In this document: piece after piece, positions 54,074 to 64,000 of the stretch | Layout of the letters: each line of letters opens with the position of its first letter | Position numbering within the stretch: the first letter of the stretch is position 1 | NCBI GenBank assembly: GCA_964016885.1 | Contig: OZ024741.1 | Coordinates: 36,128,749 to 36,192,748, forward strand | Reading direction: 5' to 3' | DNA: 64,000 bases | Origin: Eledone cirrhosa | Taxonomy: Eukaryota; Mollusca; Cephalopoda; Octopoda; Eledonidae | Notes under the pieces: generated by a model | Seen by the model: only the letters and a program-made list of their open reading frames with translations | What the model was told of the DNA's origin: nothing | Databases searched by the model: none | Position numbers and translations under genes: made by a program

Positions 54074-55360
54074 CCTATGAACTCTTCACCCTAAGAACTC
54101 TTCAGCCTATGGACACTTCAGCCTATGAACTCTTCACACTAAGAACTCTTCAGCCTATGAACTCTTCAGCCTATGAACTCTTCACCCTTAGAATTCTTCA
54201 GGCTATTATCTCTTCACCCAAGAACTCTTCAGCCTTTGAACTCTTCACCCTAAGAACTCTTCAGCCTATGGACTCTTAAGCCTATAGACTCTTCACCCTA
54301 AGAAGTCTTCAGCCTATGAACTGTTCACTCTTAGTAATCTTTAGCCTAAGAACTGTTCAGCCTATGGACACTTCAGCCTATGATCTCTTCACTCTTAGAA
54401 CTCTTCAGCCTATGAACACTTCACACTATGAACTCTTCAGCCTATGGACTCTTCAGCCTATGAACTCTTCACCCTTAGAACTCTTCAGGCTATTAACTCT
54501 TCACACTAAGAACACTTCAGCCTATGAACTCTTCACCCTAAGAACTCTTCAGCCTATGAACTCTTCAGCCTATGAACTCTTCAGCCTGTGGACTTTTCAG
54601 TCTATGAACTCTTCACCCTAAGAACTCTTCAGCCTATGAACTCTTCCACCTATGGTCTATAAAGCCTATGGACTCTTCTGCCTAAGCACTCTTCAGCCTA
54701 TGAACTCTTTATTCTAAGAACTCTTCAGCCTGTGAACTCTTCGCCCTAAGAATTCTTCAGCCTGTGGGCTCTTCACCCGAAGAACTATGCAGCCTATGGA
54801 CTCTTCAGCCTATGAACTCCTCAACCTATGGACTCTTCAGCCTATGAACTCTTCACCCTTAAAACTCTTCAGCCTATGAACTCTTCGCCCTAAGAACTCT
54901 TCAGCCTATGGACTCTTCAGCCAATGGACTCTTCAGCCTATGAACTCTTCACCCTTAGAACTCTTCAGGCTATTAAGTCTTCACCCTAAGATCTCATCAG
55001 ACTATGAACTCTTCAGCCTAAGAACAATTCAGCCTATTTATTCTTCAGCCTATGGACTTTGAAGCCTATGAATTCATCACCCTAAGAACTCTTCAGCCTA
55101 TGAACTCTTCAGCCTATGAACTCTTCAGCCTATGGACTCTTCAGCCAATGAACTCTTCACCCTAAGAACTCTTAAGCCTATGAACTCTTCAACCTATGGA
55201 CTCTTCAGTCTTTGGACTCTTCATCTTATGAACTCTTTACCCTAAGAACTCTTCAGCCTGTGAACTCTTTCCCTAAGAACTCTTCAGCCTATGGACTCTA
55301 CAGCCTGTGGATTTTTCAGCCTATGGACTCTTGAGCCTATAGAATCTTCAGCCTATGGAC
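53980..55360. repeat. 1.4-kb dispersed duplication, partner 1
   Basis: The sequence matches 62479-63892. The offset is 8499 bp at the left end and 8532 bp at the right end. The change comes from a 32-bp (two-unit) segment present only in the downstream copy near 63441-63472 and one extra base near 63800. Shared rare units include TTAGTAATC, GGTCTATAAAGCC, CCTGTGGGCTC and GTGGATTTTTC. It overlaps the 1.72-kb block by about 90 bp. Confidence 0.88.
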
Positions 55361-56220
55361 ACTTCAGCCTATGAACTCTTCACACTAAGAACTCTTCAGC
55401 CTATGAACCCTTCAGCCTATGAACTCTTCAGCCTATGAACTCTTCCACCAAAGGACTCTTCAGCCTATGGACTATACACCCTAAGCACTCTTCAGCCTAT
55501 GGACTCTTCAGCCTATGAACTCTTCTGCCTATGGACTCTTCAGCCTATGGACTCTTCAGCCTATGAACTCTTTACCCTAAGAACTCTTCAGCCTGTGAAC
55601 TCTTCGTCCTAAGAATTCTTCAGGATATGGGCTCTTCACCCGAAGAACTATTCAGCCTATGGACTCTTCAGCCTATGAACTCTTCACCCTTAGAACTCTT
55701 CAGCCTATGAATTCTTCACCCTAAGAACTCTTCAGCCTATAGTCTCTTCAGAATATGGACTCTTCAGCCTATCAACTTTTGAGCCTATGGACTCTTCAGC
55801 CTATGGACTCTTCACCCTAAGAACCCTTCAGCCTATGGACTCTTCAGCCTACGAACTCTTCAGCCTATGGACTCTTCACCCTATGGACTCTTCACCATAA
55901 GAACTCTTCAGCCTATGGACTCTTCAGTCTATGAATTCTTCAGCCTATGAACTGTTCACCCTTAGAACTCTTCAGCCTATGAACTCTTCACCCTAAGAAC
56001 TCTTCAGCCTATGTATTCTTCAACCTATGGACTCTTTAGCCTATGCACTCTTCACCCTAAGAACTCTTCAGCCTATGAACTCTTCAGCCTATGAACTGAT
56101 CAGCCTATTGACTCTTCAGTCTATGGACTCTTCACTCTAAGAACTCTTCAGTCAATGGACTCTTCAGTCTATGGACTCTTCAGCCTAGGAACTCTTTACC
56201 CTAAGAACTCTTCAGCCTAT

Positions 56221-58515
56221 GAACTCTTCAACCTATGGACTCTTCAGCCTATGGACTCTTCACCCTTAGAACTCTTCAGCCTATGAACTCTTCACCCTAA
56301 GAACTCTTCAGCCTATAGTCTCTTGAAACTATGGACTCTTCGGCCTATGAAATTTTCAGCCTATGGACTCTTCAGCCTATGGACTCTTCACCCTAAGAAC
56401 CCTTCAGCCTGTGGACTCTTCAGCCTATGAACTCTTCAGCCTATGGACTCTTCACCCTATGGACTCTTCACCCTAAGAACTCTTCAGGCTATGGACTCTT
56501 CACCCTAAGCACTCTTCAGCCTATGAACTCTTCAATCTATGAACTCTTCAGCCTATGAACTGTTCACCCTTAGAACTCTTCAGCCTATGAACTCTTCACC
56601 CTAAGAACTTTTTCAGCCTATGGATTCTTCAACCTATGGACTCTTTAGCCTATGAACTCTTCACCCTAAGAACTCTTCAGCCTATGAACTCTTCAGCCTA
56701 TGAACTCTTCAGCCTATGGACTCTTCAGTCTATGGACTCTTCACTCTAAGAACTCTTCAGTCTATGGACTCTTCAGTCTATGGACTCTTCACTCTAAGAA
56801 CTCTTCAGGCTATGAACTCTTCACTCTATGAACTCTTCTCCCTCAGAACTTTTCAGCCTATGTACTCTTCACCGTAAAATCTCTTCAGCCTATCGACTCT
56901 TCTCCCTAAGAACTCTTCCGCCTATGGACTCTTCAGCCTATGAACTCTTCCGCCAATGAACTCTTCATCCTAAGAACTCTTCAGCTTATGGACTCTTCAG
57001 CCTATGAACTCCTCAGCCTATGAAATATTCACGCTAAGAACTCTTCAGCTTATGGACTCTTCAGCCTATGAACTCTTCAGCCTATGGCCTCTTCAGCCTA
57101 TGGACTCTTCGCGCTAAGAATTCTTCAGCCTATGGGCTATTCTGCCTATGAACTCTTCACCCTTAGAACTCTTCAGGCTACTAACTCTTCACCCTAAGAA
57201 CTCTTCGGCCTATGAACTCTTCACCCTAAGAACTCTTCAGCCTATAGACTCTTCAGCCTATGAACTCATCAGCCAATGAACTCTTCAGCCTATGGATTCT
57301 TCAGCCTATGAACTCTTCACACTAAGAACTCTTGAGACTATGAACTCTTCCACCTATGCTTTCTTCAGCCTATGGACTCTTCACCCTAAGCACTCTTCAG
57401 CCTATGGACACTTCAACCTATATATTCTTCAGCCTATGGACACTTCAGCCTATGAACTCTTCACACTAAGAACTCTTCACACTATGAACTCTTCAGCCTA
57501 TGAACTCTTCAACCTATGGAATCTTCAGCCTATGGACTCTTCACACTAAGAACTCTTCAGCCTATGGACTCTTCACCCTAAGAACTCTTCAGTCTATGAA
57601 CTCTTCAGTCTATGAACTCTTCAGCCTATGAACTGTTCACCCTTAGAACTCTTCAGCCTATGAACTCTTCACACTAAGAACTCTTCACCCAAGAACTCTT
57701 CAGCCTATGAACTGTTCACCCTAAGAACTCTTCAGCCTATGGACTCTTCACACTAAGAAGTCTTCAGCCTATGAACTGTTCACTCTTAGAACTCTTTAGC
57801 CTAGGAACTCTTCAGCCTATGGACTCTTCAGCCTATGAACTCTTCACCCTTAGAACTCTTAAGCCTATGAAATCTTCACACTAAGAACTCTTCAGCCTAT
57901 GGTCTCTTCAGCCTATGAACTCTTCAACCTTAGAACTCTTCAGGCTATTAACTCTTCACACTAAGAACTGTTCTGCCTATTAACTTTTCACCCTAAGAAC
58001 TCTTCAGCCTATGGATTCTTCAGCCTATGGACTCTTAAGCCTATGAACTCTTCACCCTAAAAACTCTTCAGCCTATGGCTCTTCAGCCTATGCACTCTTC
58101 ACCCTAAGAACTCTTCAGCCTATGGACTCTTCAGCCTATGAATTTTTCAGCCATGGACTCTTCAGCCTATGGACTCTTCACCCTAAGAACTCTTCAGCCT
58201 ATGGACTCTTCACCCTAAGCATTCTTCAGCCTATGAACTATTCAGGCTATGAACTCTTCAGTCTATGATCTGTTCACACTTAGAACTCTTTAGCCTATGA
58301 ACTCTTCAGCCTATGGTCTCTTCACCCTAAGAACTTTTCAGCCTATGAACTCTTCACCCTAAGAGCTCTTCAGCCTATGGATTCTTCAGCCTATGAACTC
58401 TTCACCCAAGAACTCTTCAGCCTATGAACTCTTCACCCTAAGAACTCTTCAGCCTTTGGACTCTTCAGCCTATTAACTCTTCAGCCTATGAACTCTCCAC
58501 CATAAAAACTCATCA
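56221..58515. repeat. 2.2-kb higher-order block, copy 3
   Basis: A more diverged relative of 46242-48495 and 51485-53655. The order of rare units is preserved: a CTCTTGAAACTATGG unit in place of CTCTTGAGACTAAGG, GTGGACTCTTC, the CCACCTATGCTTTC landmark near 57350, the 15-bp CCTATGGCTC unit near 58071, and CACTAATTAATC near 58530. Offset from copy 2 is about 4.76 kb around 57.3 kb. Confidence 0.75.
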
Positions 58516-59330
58516 GACTATAGACTCTTCACACTAATTAATCTTCAGCCTATGGACTCTTCAGCCTATGAAATCTTCAGCCAATGAATTCTTCACTCTA
58601 AGAACTCTTCAGCTTATGGACTCTTCAGCCTATGAAATCTTCAGCCTATGGACTCTTCAGCCTATCGACTCTTCACACTAAGAACTATTCAGCCTATGGA
58701 CTCTTCACCCTAAGAACTCTTCAGTCTATGAACGCTTCATTCTATGAACTCTTCAGCCTATGAACTGTTCACCCTTAGAACTCTTCAGCCTATGAACTCT
58801 TCAACCTTAGGACTCTTAAGGTTATTATCTCTTCACCCAAGAACTCTTCAGCCTATGAACTCTTCACCCTAAGAACTCTTCAACCTATGGACACTTCAGC
58901 CTATGAACTCTTCAGACTAAGAACTCTTCAGCCTATGAACTCTTCAGCCTATTAACTCTTCACCCTAAGAACTCTTCAGCCTATGGACTCTTCAGCCTAT
59001 GAATTCTTCAGCCTATGGACTCATCAGCCTATGGACTCTTCACGCTAAGAATTCTTCAGCCTATGGAGTATTCTGCCTATGAACTCTTCACCCTTAGAAC
59101 TTTTCAGGCTATTAACTCTTCACCCAATGAACTCTTCACCCTAAGAACTCTTCAGCCTATGAACTCTTCAACCTATGGACACTTCAGACAATAGACTCTT
59201 TATTCTAAGAACTCTTCAGCCTATGGACTCTTAAGCCTATGAATTCTTCACCTTAAGAACTCTTAAGCCTATGAACTCTTCAGCCTATGAACTCTTCAGC
59301 CTATGGACTCTTCAGTCTTTGGACTCTTCA

Positions 59331-61054
59331 CGCTAAGAATTCTTCAGCCTATGGGCTATTCTGCCTATGAACTCTTCACCCTTAGAACTCTTCGGGCTAC
59401 TAACTTTTCACCCTAAGAACTCTTCGGCCTATGAACTCTTCACCCTAAGAACTCTTCAGCCTATAGACTATTCAGCCTATGAACTCATCAGCCTATGAAC
59501 TCTTCAGCCTATGGATTCTTCAGCCTATGAACTCTTCACCCTAAGAACTCTTGAGACTATGAACTCTTCCACCTATGGATTCTTCAGCCTATGGACTTTT
59601 CACCCTAAGCACTCTTCAGCCTATGGACTCTTCAACCTATATATTCTTCAGCCTATGGACACTTCAGCCTATGAACTCTTCACACTAAGATCTCTTCACA
59701 CTATGAACTCTTCAGCCTATGAACTCTTCAACCTATGGAATCTTCAGCCTAAGAACTCTTCAGTCTATGAACTCTTCAGTCTATGAACTCTTCAGCCTAT
59801 GAACTGTTCACCCTTAGAACTCTTCAGCCTATGAACTCTTCACTCTTAGAAATCTTCAGGCCATTATCTCTTCACCCAAGAACTCTTCAGCCTATGAACT
59901 GTTCACCCTAAGAACTCTTCAGCCTATGGACTCTTCACACTAAGAAGTCTTCAGCCTATGAACTGTTCACTCTTAGAACTCTTTAGCCTAGGAACTCTTC
60001 AGCCTATGGACTCTTCAGCCTATGAACTCTTCACCCTTAGAACTCTTAAGCCTATGAACTCTTCACACTAAGAACTCTTCAGCCTATGGTCTCTTCAGCC
60101 TATGAACTCTTCAACCTTAGAACTCTTCAGGCTATTAACTCTTCACACTAAGAACTGTTCTGCCTATTAACTTTTCACCCTAAGAACTCTTCAGCCTATG
60201 GATTCTTCAGCCTATGGACTCTTAAGCCTATGAACTCTTCACCCTAAAAACTCTTCAGCCTATGGCTCTTCAGCCTATGCACATTCAGCCTATGAACTTT
60301 TCAGCCTATGGACTCTTCAGCCTATGAATTCTTCAGCCTATGGACTTTTCACCCTACGCACTCTTCAGCCTATGAACTATTCAGTCTATGAACTCTTCCG
60401 TCTATGATCTGTTCACACTTAGAACTCTTCAGCCTATGGTCTCTTCACCCTAAGAACTTTTCAGCCTATGAATTCTTCACCCTAAGAACTCTTCAGCCTA
60501 TGGACTCTTCAGCCTATGAACACTTCACCCAAGAACTCTTCAGCCTATGAACTCTTCACCCTAAGAACTCTTCAGTCTATGGACTCTTCAGCCTATTAAC
60601 TCTTCAGCCAATGAACTCTCCACCATAAAAACTCTTCAGCCTATGGACTCTTCAACCTATATATTCTTCAGCCTATGGACACTTCAGCCTATGAACTCTT
60701 CACACTAAGAACTCTTCACCCTAAGAACTCTTCAGCCTATGGACTCTTCACCCTAAGAACTCTTCAGTCTATGAACTCTTCAGTCTATGAACTCTTCAGC
60801 CTATGAACTGTTCACCCTTAGAACTCTTCAGCCTATGAACTCTTCAGCCTATGGACTCTTTAGCCTATGGACTCTTCACGCTAAGAATTCTTAAGCCTAT
60901 GGACTATTCTGCCTATGAACTCTTCACCCTTAGAACTCTTCAGGCTATTAACTCTTCACCCTATGAACTGTTCACCCTTAGAACTCTTCAGCCTATGAAC
61001 TCTTTACCCTTAGGACTCTTCAGGCTTTTATCTCTTCACCCAAGAACTCTTCAG
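59331..61054. repeat. 1.72-kb dispersed duplication, partner 2
   Basis: This copy of 52350-54073 carries that copy's private three-unit deletion (CAGCCTAAGAAC at about 59748) and its CGGGCTACTAAC variant near 59392. The neighbouring 57.3-kb block lacks both. Direction of copying cannot be proved, but the shared private variants show these two are the closest relatives. Confidence 0.9.
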
Positions 61055-62478
61055 TCTATGAACTCTTCAGTCTATGAACTCTTCAGCCTATGAACTGTTC
61101 ACCCTTAGAACTCTTCAGCCTATGAACTCTTCAGCCTATGGACTCTTCAGTCTTTGGACTCTTCACGCTAAGAATTCTTCAGCCTATGGACTATTCTGCC
61201 TATGAACTCTTCACACTTAGAACTCTTCTGGCTATTAACTCTTCACCCTAAGAACTCTTCGGCCTATGAACTCTTCACCCTAAGAACTATTCAGCCTATG
61301 GACTCATCAGCCTATGAACTCTTCACCCTAAGAACTCTTCAGCCTATGAACTCTTCAGCCTATGAACTCTTCAGCTAATGGACTCTTCAGCCTATGAACT
61401 CTTCACACTAAGAACTCTTCAGTCTATGAACTCTTCCACCTAAGGACTCTTAAGTTTATGGACTCTTCACCCTAAGCACTCTTCACCCTAAGAACTCTTC
61501 AGCCTATGGACTATTCAGCCTCCGACTCTTCAGCCTATGGACTCTTCAGCCTTAGAATTCTTCAGGCTATTATCTCTTCACCCTAAGAACTCTTCGGCCT
61601 ATGAACTCTTCACCCTAAGAACTCTTCAGCCTATAGACTCTTCAGCCTATGAACTCATCAGTCTATGAACTCTTCAACCTATGGATTCTTCAGCCTATGA
61701 ACTCTTTACCCTAAGAACTCTTGAGACTATGAACTCTTCCACCTATGGATTCTTCAGCCTATGGACTTTTCACCCTAAGCACTCTTCAGCCTATGGACTC
61801 TTCAACCTATATATTCTTCAGCCTATGGACACTTCAGCCTATGAACTCTTCACACTAAGAACTCTTCACACTATGAACTCTTCAGCCCATGAACTCTTCA
61901 ACCTATGGAATCTTCAGCCTATAGACTCTTCACACTAAGAACTCTTCAGCCTATGGACTCTTCACCCTAAGAACTCTTCAGTCTATGAACTCTTCAGTCT
62001 ATGAACTCTTCAGCCTATGAACTGTTCACCCTTAGAACTCTTCAGCCTATGAACTCTTCAGCCTATGGACTCTTTAGCCTATGGACTCTTCACGCTAAGA
62101 ATTCTTAAGCCTATGGACTATTCTGCCTATGAACTCTTCACCCTTAGAACTCTTCAGGCTATTAACTCTTCACCCTAAGAACTCTTCACCCTATGAACTC
62201 TTCACCCTAAGAACTCTACAGCTTATAGACTCTTCAGCCTATGGACTCATCAGCCTATGATCTCTTCAGCCTATGGAAAATTCAGCCTATGGACTCTTCA
62301 CCCTAAGCACTCTTCAGTCTATGGACTCTTCAACCTATATACTCTTCAGGCTATGGACACTTCAGCCTATGGACTCTTCAGCCTATGGACGCTTCACACT
62401 AAGAACTATTCAGCCTATGGACTCTTCACCCTGAGAACTCTTCAGTCTATGAACGCTTCAGTCTATGAACTCTTCAGA

Positions 62479-63892
62479 CTATGAACTGTTCACCCTTAGA
62501 ACTCTTCAGCCTATGAACTCTTTACCCTTAGGACTCTTCAGGCTTTTATCTCTTCACCCAAGAACTCTTCAGCCTATGAACTCTTCACCCTAAGAACTCT
62601 TCAGCCTATGGACACTTCAGCCTATGAACTCTTCACACTAAGAACTCTTCAGCCTATGAACTCTTCAGCCTATGAACTCTTCACCCTTACAATTCTTCAG
62701 GCTATTATCTCTTCACCCAAGAACTCTTCAGCCTTTGAACTCTTCACCCTAAGAACTCTTCAGCCTATGGACTCTTAAGCCTATAGACTCTTCACCCTAA
62801 GATTTCTTCAGCCTATGAACTGTTCACTCTTAGTAATCTTTAGCCTAAGAACTGTTCAGCCTATGGACACTTCAGCCTATGATCTCTTCACTCTTAGAAC
62901 TCTTCAGCCTATGAACACTTCACACTATGAACTCTTCAGCCTATGGACTCTTCAGCCTATGAACTCTTCACCCTTAGAACTCTTCAGGCTATTAACTCTT
63001 CACACTAAGAACACTTCAGCCTATGAACTCTTCACCCTAAGAACTCTTCAGCCTATGAACTCTTCAGCCTATCAACTCTTCAGCCTGTGGACTTTTCAGT
63101 CTATGAACTCTTCACCCTAAGAACTCTTCAGCCTATGAACTCTTCCACCTATGGTCTATAAAGCCTATGGACTCTTCTCCCTAAGCACTCTTCAGCCTAT
63201 GAACTCTTTACTCTAAGAACTCTTCAGCCTGTGAACTCTTCGCCCTAAGAATTCTTCAGCCTGTGGGCTCTTCACCCGAAGAACTATGCAGCCTATGGAC
63301 TCTTCAGCCTATGAACTCCTCAACCTATGGACTCTTCAGCCTATGAACTCTTCACCCTTAAAACTCTTCAGCCTATGAACTCTTCGCCCTAAGAACTCTT
63401 CAGCCTATGGACTCTTCAGCCAATGGACTCTTCAGCCTATGAACATTTCAGCCTATGGACTCTTCAGCCTATGAACTCTTCACCCTTAGAACTCTTCAGG
63501 CTATTAAGTCTTCACCCTAAGATCTCATCAGCCTATGAACTCTTCAGCCTAAGAACAATTCAGCCTATTTATTCTTCAGCCTATGGACTTTTAAGCCTAT
63601 GAATTCATCACCCTAAGAACTCTTCAGCCTATGAACTCTTCAGCCTATGAACTCTTCAGCCTATGGACTCTTCAGCCAATGAACTCTTCACCCTAAGAAC
63701 TCTTAAGCCTATGAACTCCTCAACCTATGGACTCTTCAGTCTTTGGACTCTTCATCTTATGAACTCTTTACCCTAAGAACTCTTCAGCCTGTGAACTCTT
63801 CACCCTAAGAACTCTTCAGCCTATGGACTCTACAGCCTGTGGATTTTTCAGCCTATGGACTCTTGAGCCTATAGAATCTTCAGCCTATGGAC
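62479..63892. repeat. 1.4-kb dispersed duplication, partner 2
   Basis: This is the downstream copy of 53980-55360, bounded on the left by A (62478) versus C (53979). At 63893 it stops following 55361 onward and instead follows 56401 onward to the end of the window. Confidence 0.88.
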
Positions 63893-64000
63893 CCTTCAGC
63901 CTGTGGACTCTTCAGCCTATGAACTCTTCAGCCTATGGACTCTTCACCCTATGGACTCTTCACCCTAAGAACTCTTCAGGCTATGGACTCTTCACCCTAA
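63893..64000. repeat. Mosaic tail matching 56401-56508
   Basis: The last 108 bases follow 56401-56508 at an offset of 7492 bp, whereas the preceding block follows 53980-55360 at 8532 bp. The offsets differ by 1040 bp, exactly 65 units. This reads as an in-register deletion of 65 units relative to the upstream arrangement. Confidence 0.75.

Larger units (their letters stand above)
1..64000. repeat. 16-bp tandem satellite array filling the whole window
   Basis: The + strand consensus unit is ATGAACTCTTCAGCCT (7 of 16 G+C, 10 of 16 pyrimidine), repeated head to tail about 4000 times with no change of orientation. The core CTCTTC is the best conserved part. Most variation sits at the head (TATGAAC, TATGGAC, TAAGAAC, TTAGAAC, TATTAAC, TATAGAC) and the tail (TCAGCC, TCACCC, TCAGGC, TCAGTC, TCACAC). 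A few units have lost or gained one to four bases. The array runs off both window ends, so its true length exceeds 64 kb. No unique sequence, transposon, RNA gene or credible coding region interrupts it. Satellite status is read directly from the sequence. Centromeric, pericentromeric, subtelomeric or sex-chromosome location cannot be decided here. I do not recognise the family. Confidence 0.98.
58516..64000. repeat. Right-end mosaic of copied blocks
   Basis: This region is largely explained by pieces of the preceding 6-9 kb: 59331-61054 from the 52.35-54.07-kb segment, 62479-63892 from 53.98-55.36 kb and 63893-64000 from 56.40-56.51 kb. Between them, 61681-62000 repeats landmark T, and 61971-62160 repeats about 60757-60946. 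The remaining stretches are ordinary variant units. No gene is present. Confidence 0.75.

Noticed and set aside
1..64000. CRISPR array
   Set aside because: The repeats abut directly with no unique spacers, and the unit is 16 bp with graded variation. No cas genes are present.
1..64000. Telomeric repeat, because CCCTAA occurs in many units
   Set aside because: The hexamer occurs once per unit inside CACCCTAAGAAC and never in tandem, so it is a chance part of a satellite variant rather than telomere sequence.
1..64000. Heat-shock elements (GAAnnTTC) in every unit
   Set aside because: The consensus reads GAACTCTTC, which puts three bases between GAA and TTC instead of two. The spacing is wrong for the standard heat-shock factor site.
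1..64000. CENP-B box or other centromere-protein site
   Set aside because: No string resembling TTCGnnnnAnnCGGG was seen. Centromere function cannot be supported from the sequence.
1..64000. Triplex or H-DNA forming polypyrimidine tract
   Set aside because: The + strand is pyrimidine-rich overall, but the longest common pyrimidine run is only about six bases (CTCTTC), interrupted by purines in every unit.
1..64000. Surface-protein or antifreeze-like repeat gene coded by the array
   Set aside because: A 16-bp unit rotates through all frames, stops recur about every few units in each frame, and single-base indels are tolerated freely. None of this fits a selected coding repeat.

Overview
The window is one uninterrupted block of satellite DNA. 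From base 1 to base 64000 it is built of head-to-tail copies of a 16-bp unit, consensus ATGAACTCTTCAGCCT on the + strand, about 4000 units in all. All units have the same orientation and both window edges lie inside the array. I see no gene, RNA gene, transposon, CRISPR array or unique-sequence island. A tandem array this long with layered higher-order repeats points to heterochromatin of a eukaryote with a large or repeat-rich genome, assembled from long reads. Nothing in the sequence identifies the species, and I do not recognise the unit as a named satellite family.

The array is organised on several scales. (1) The 16-bp units fall into a few linked variant classes, mainly TATGAAC, TATGGAC, TAAGAAC, TTAGAAC and TATTAAC heads with TCAGCC, TCACCC or TCAGGC tails. 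(2) Particular strings of variant units recur as landmark blocks of 100-250 bp. (3) The landmarks recur at spacings that often lie near 2.1-2.2 kb or 4.1-4.8 kb, which suggests a higher-order repeat. (4) Segmental duplications overlie this. The largest is a 16,693-bp direct tandem duplication (9153-25845, then 25846-42554) that is almost identical between copies. A 2.1-kb tandem duplication lies at its right end (40650-42762, then 42763-44906). The right third is a mosaic of 1.4-2.3 kb blocks copied within the array.

Region by region: 1-9152 is an older, more diverged array with short local duplications. 9153-42554 is the 16.7-kb tandem pair. 40650-44906 is the 2.1-kb pair. 44907-51484 is more diverged array carrying the first copy of a 2.2-kb block. 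51485-58515 carries two more copies of that block. 58516-64000 is a mosaic assembled from pieces found at 52.3-56.5 kb.

Many open reading frames of 60-122 codons exist on the + strand, but they are a by-product of the repeat. Three 16-bp units make 48 nt, or 16 codons, so any open frame gives a 16-residue peptide repeat. The array appears to evolve by unequal exchange in the 16-bp register: two duplication junctions fall inside one unit, and the indels I measured between long copies are 48, 64 or 1040 bp, all multiples of 16. All comparisons were made by eye, so boundaries are good to about one unit and identities were spot-checked rather than computed.
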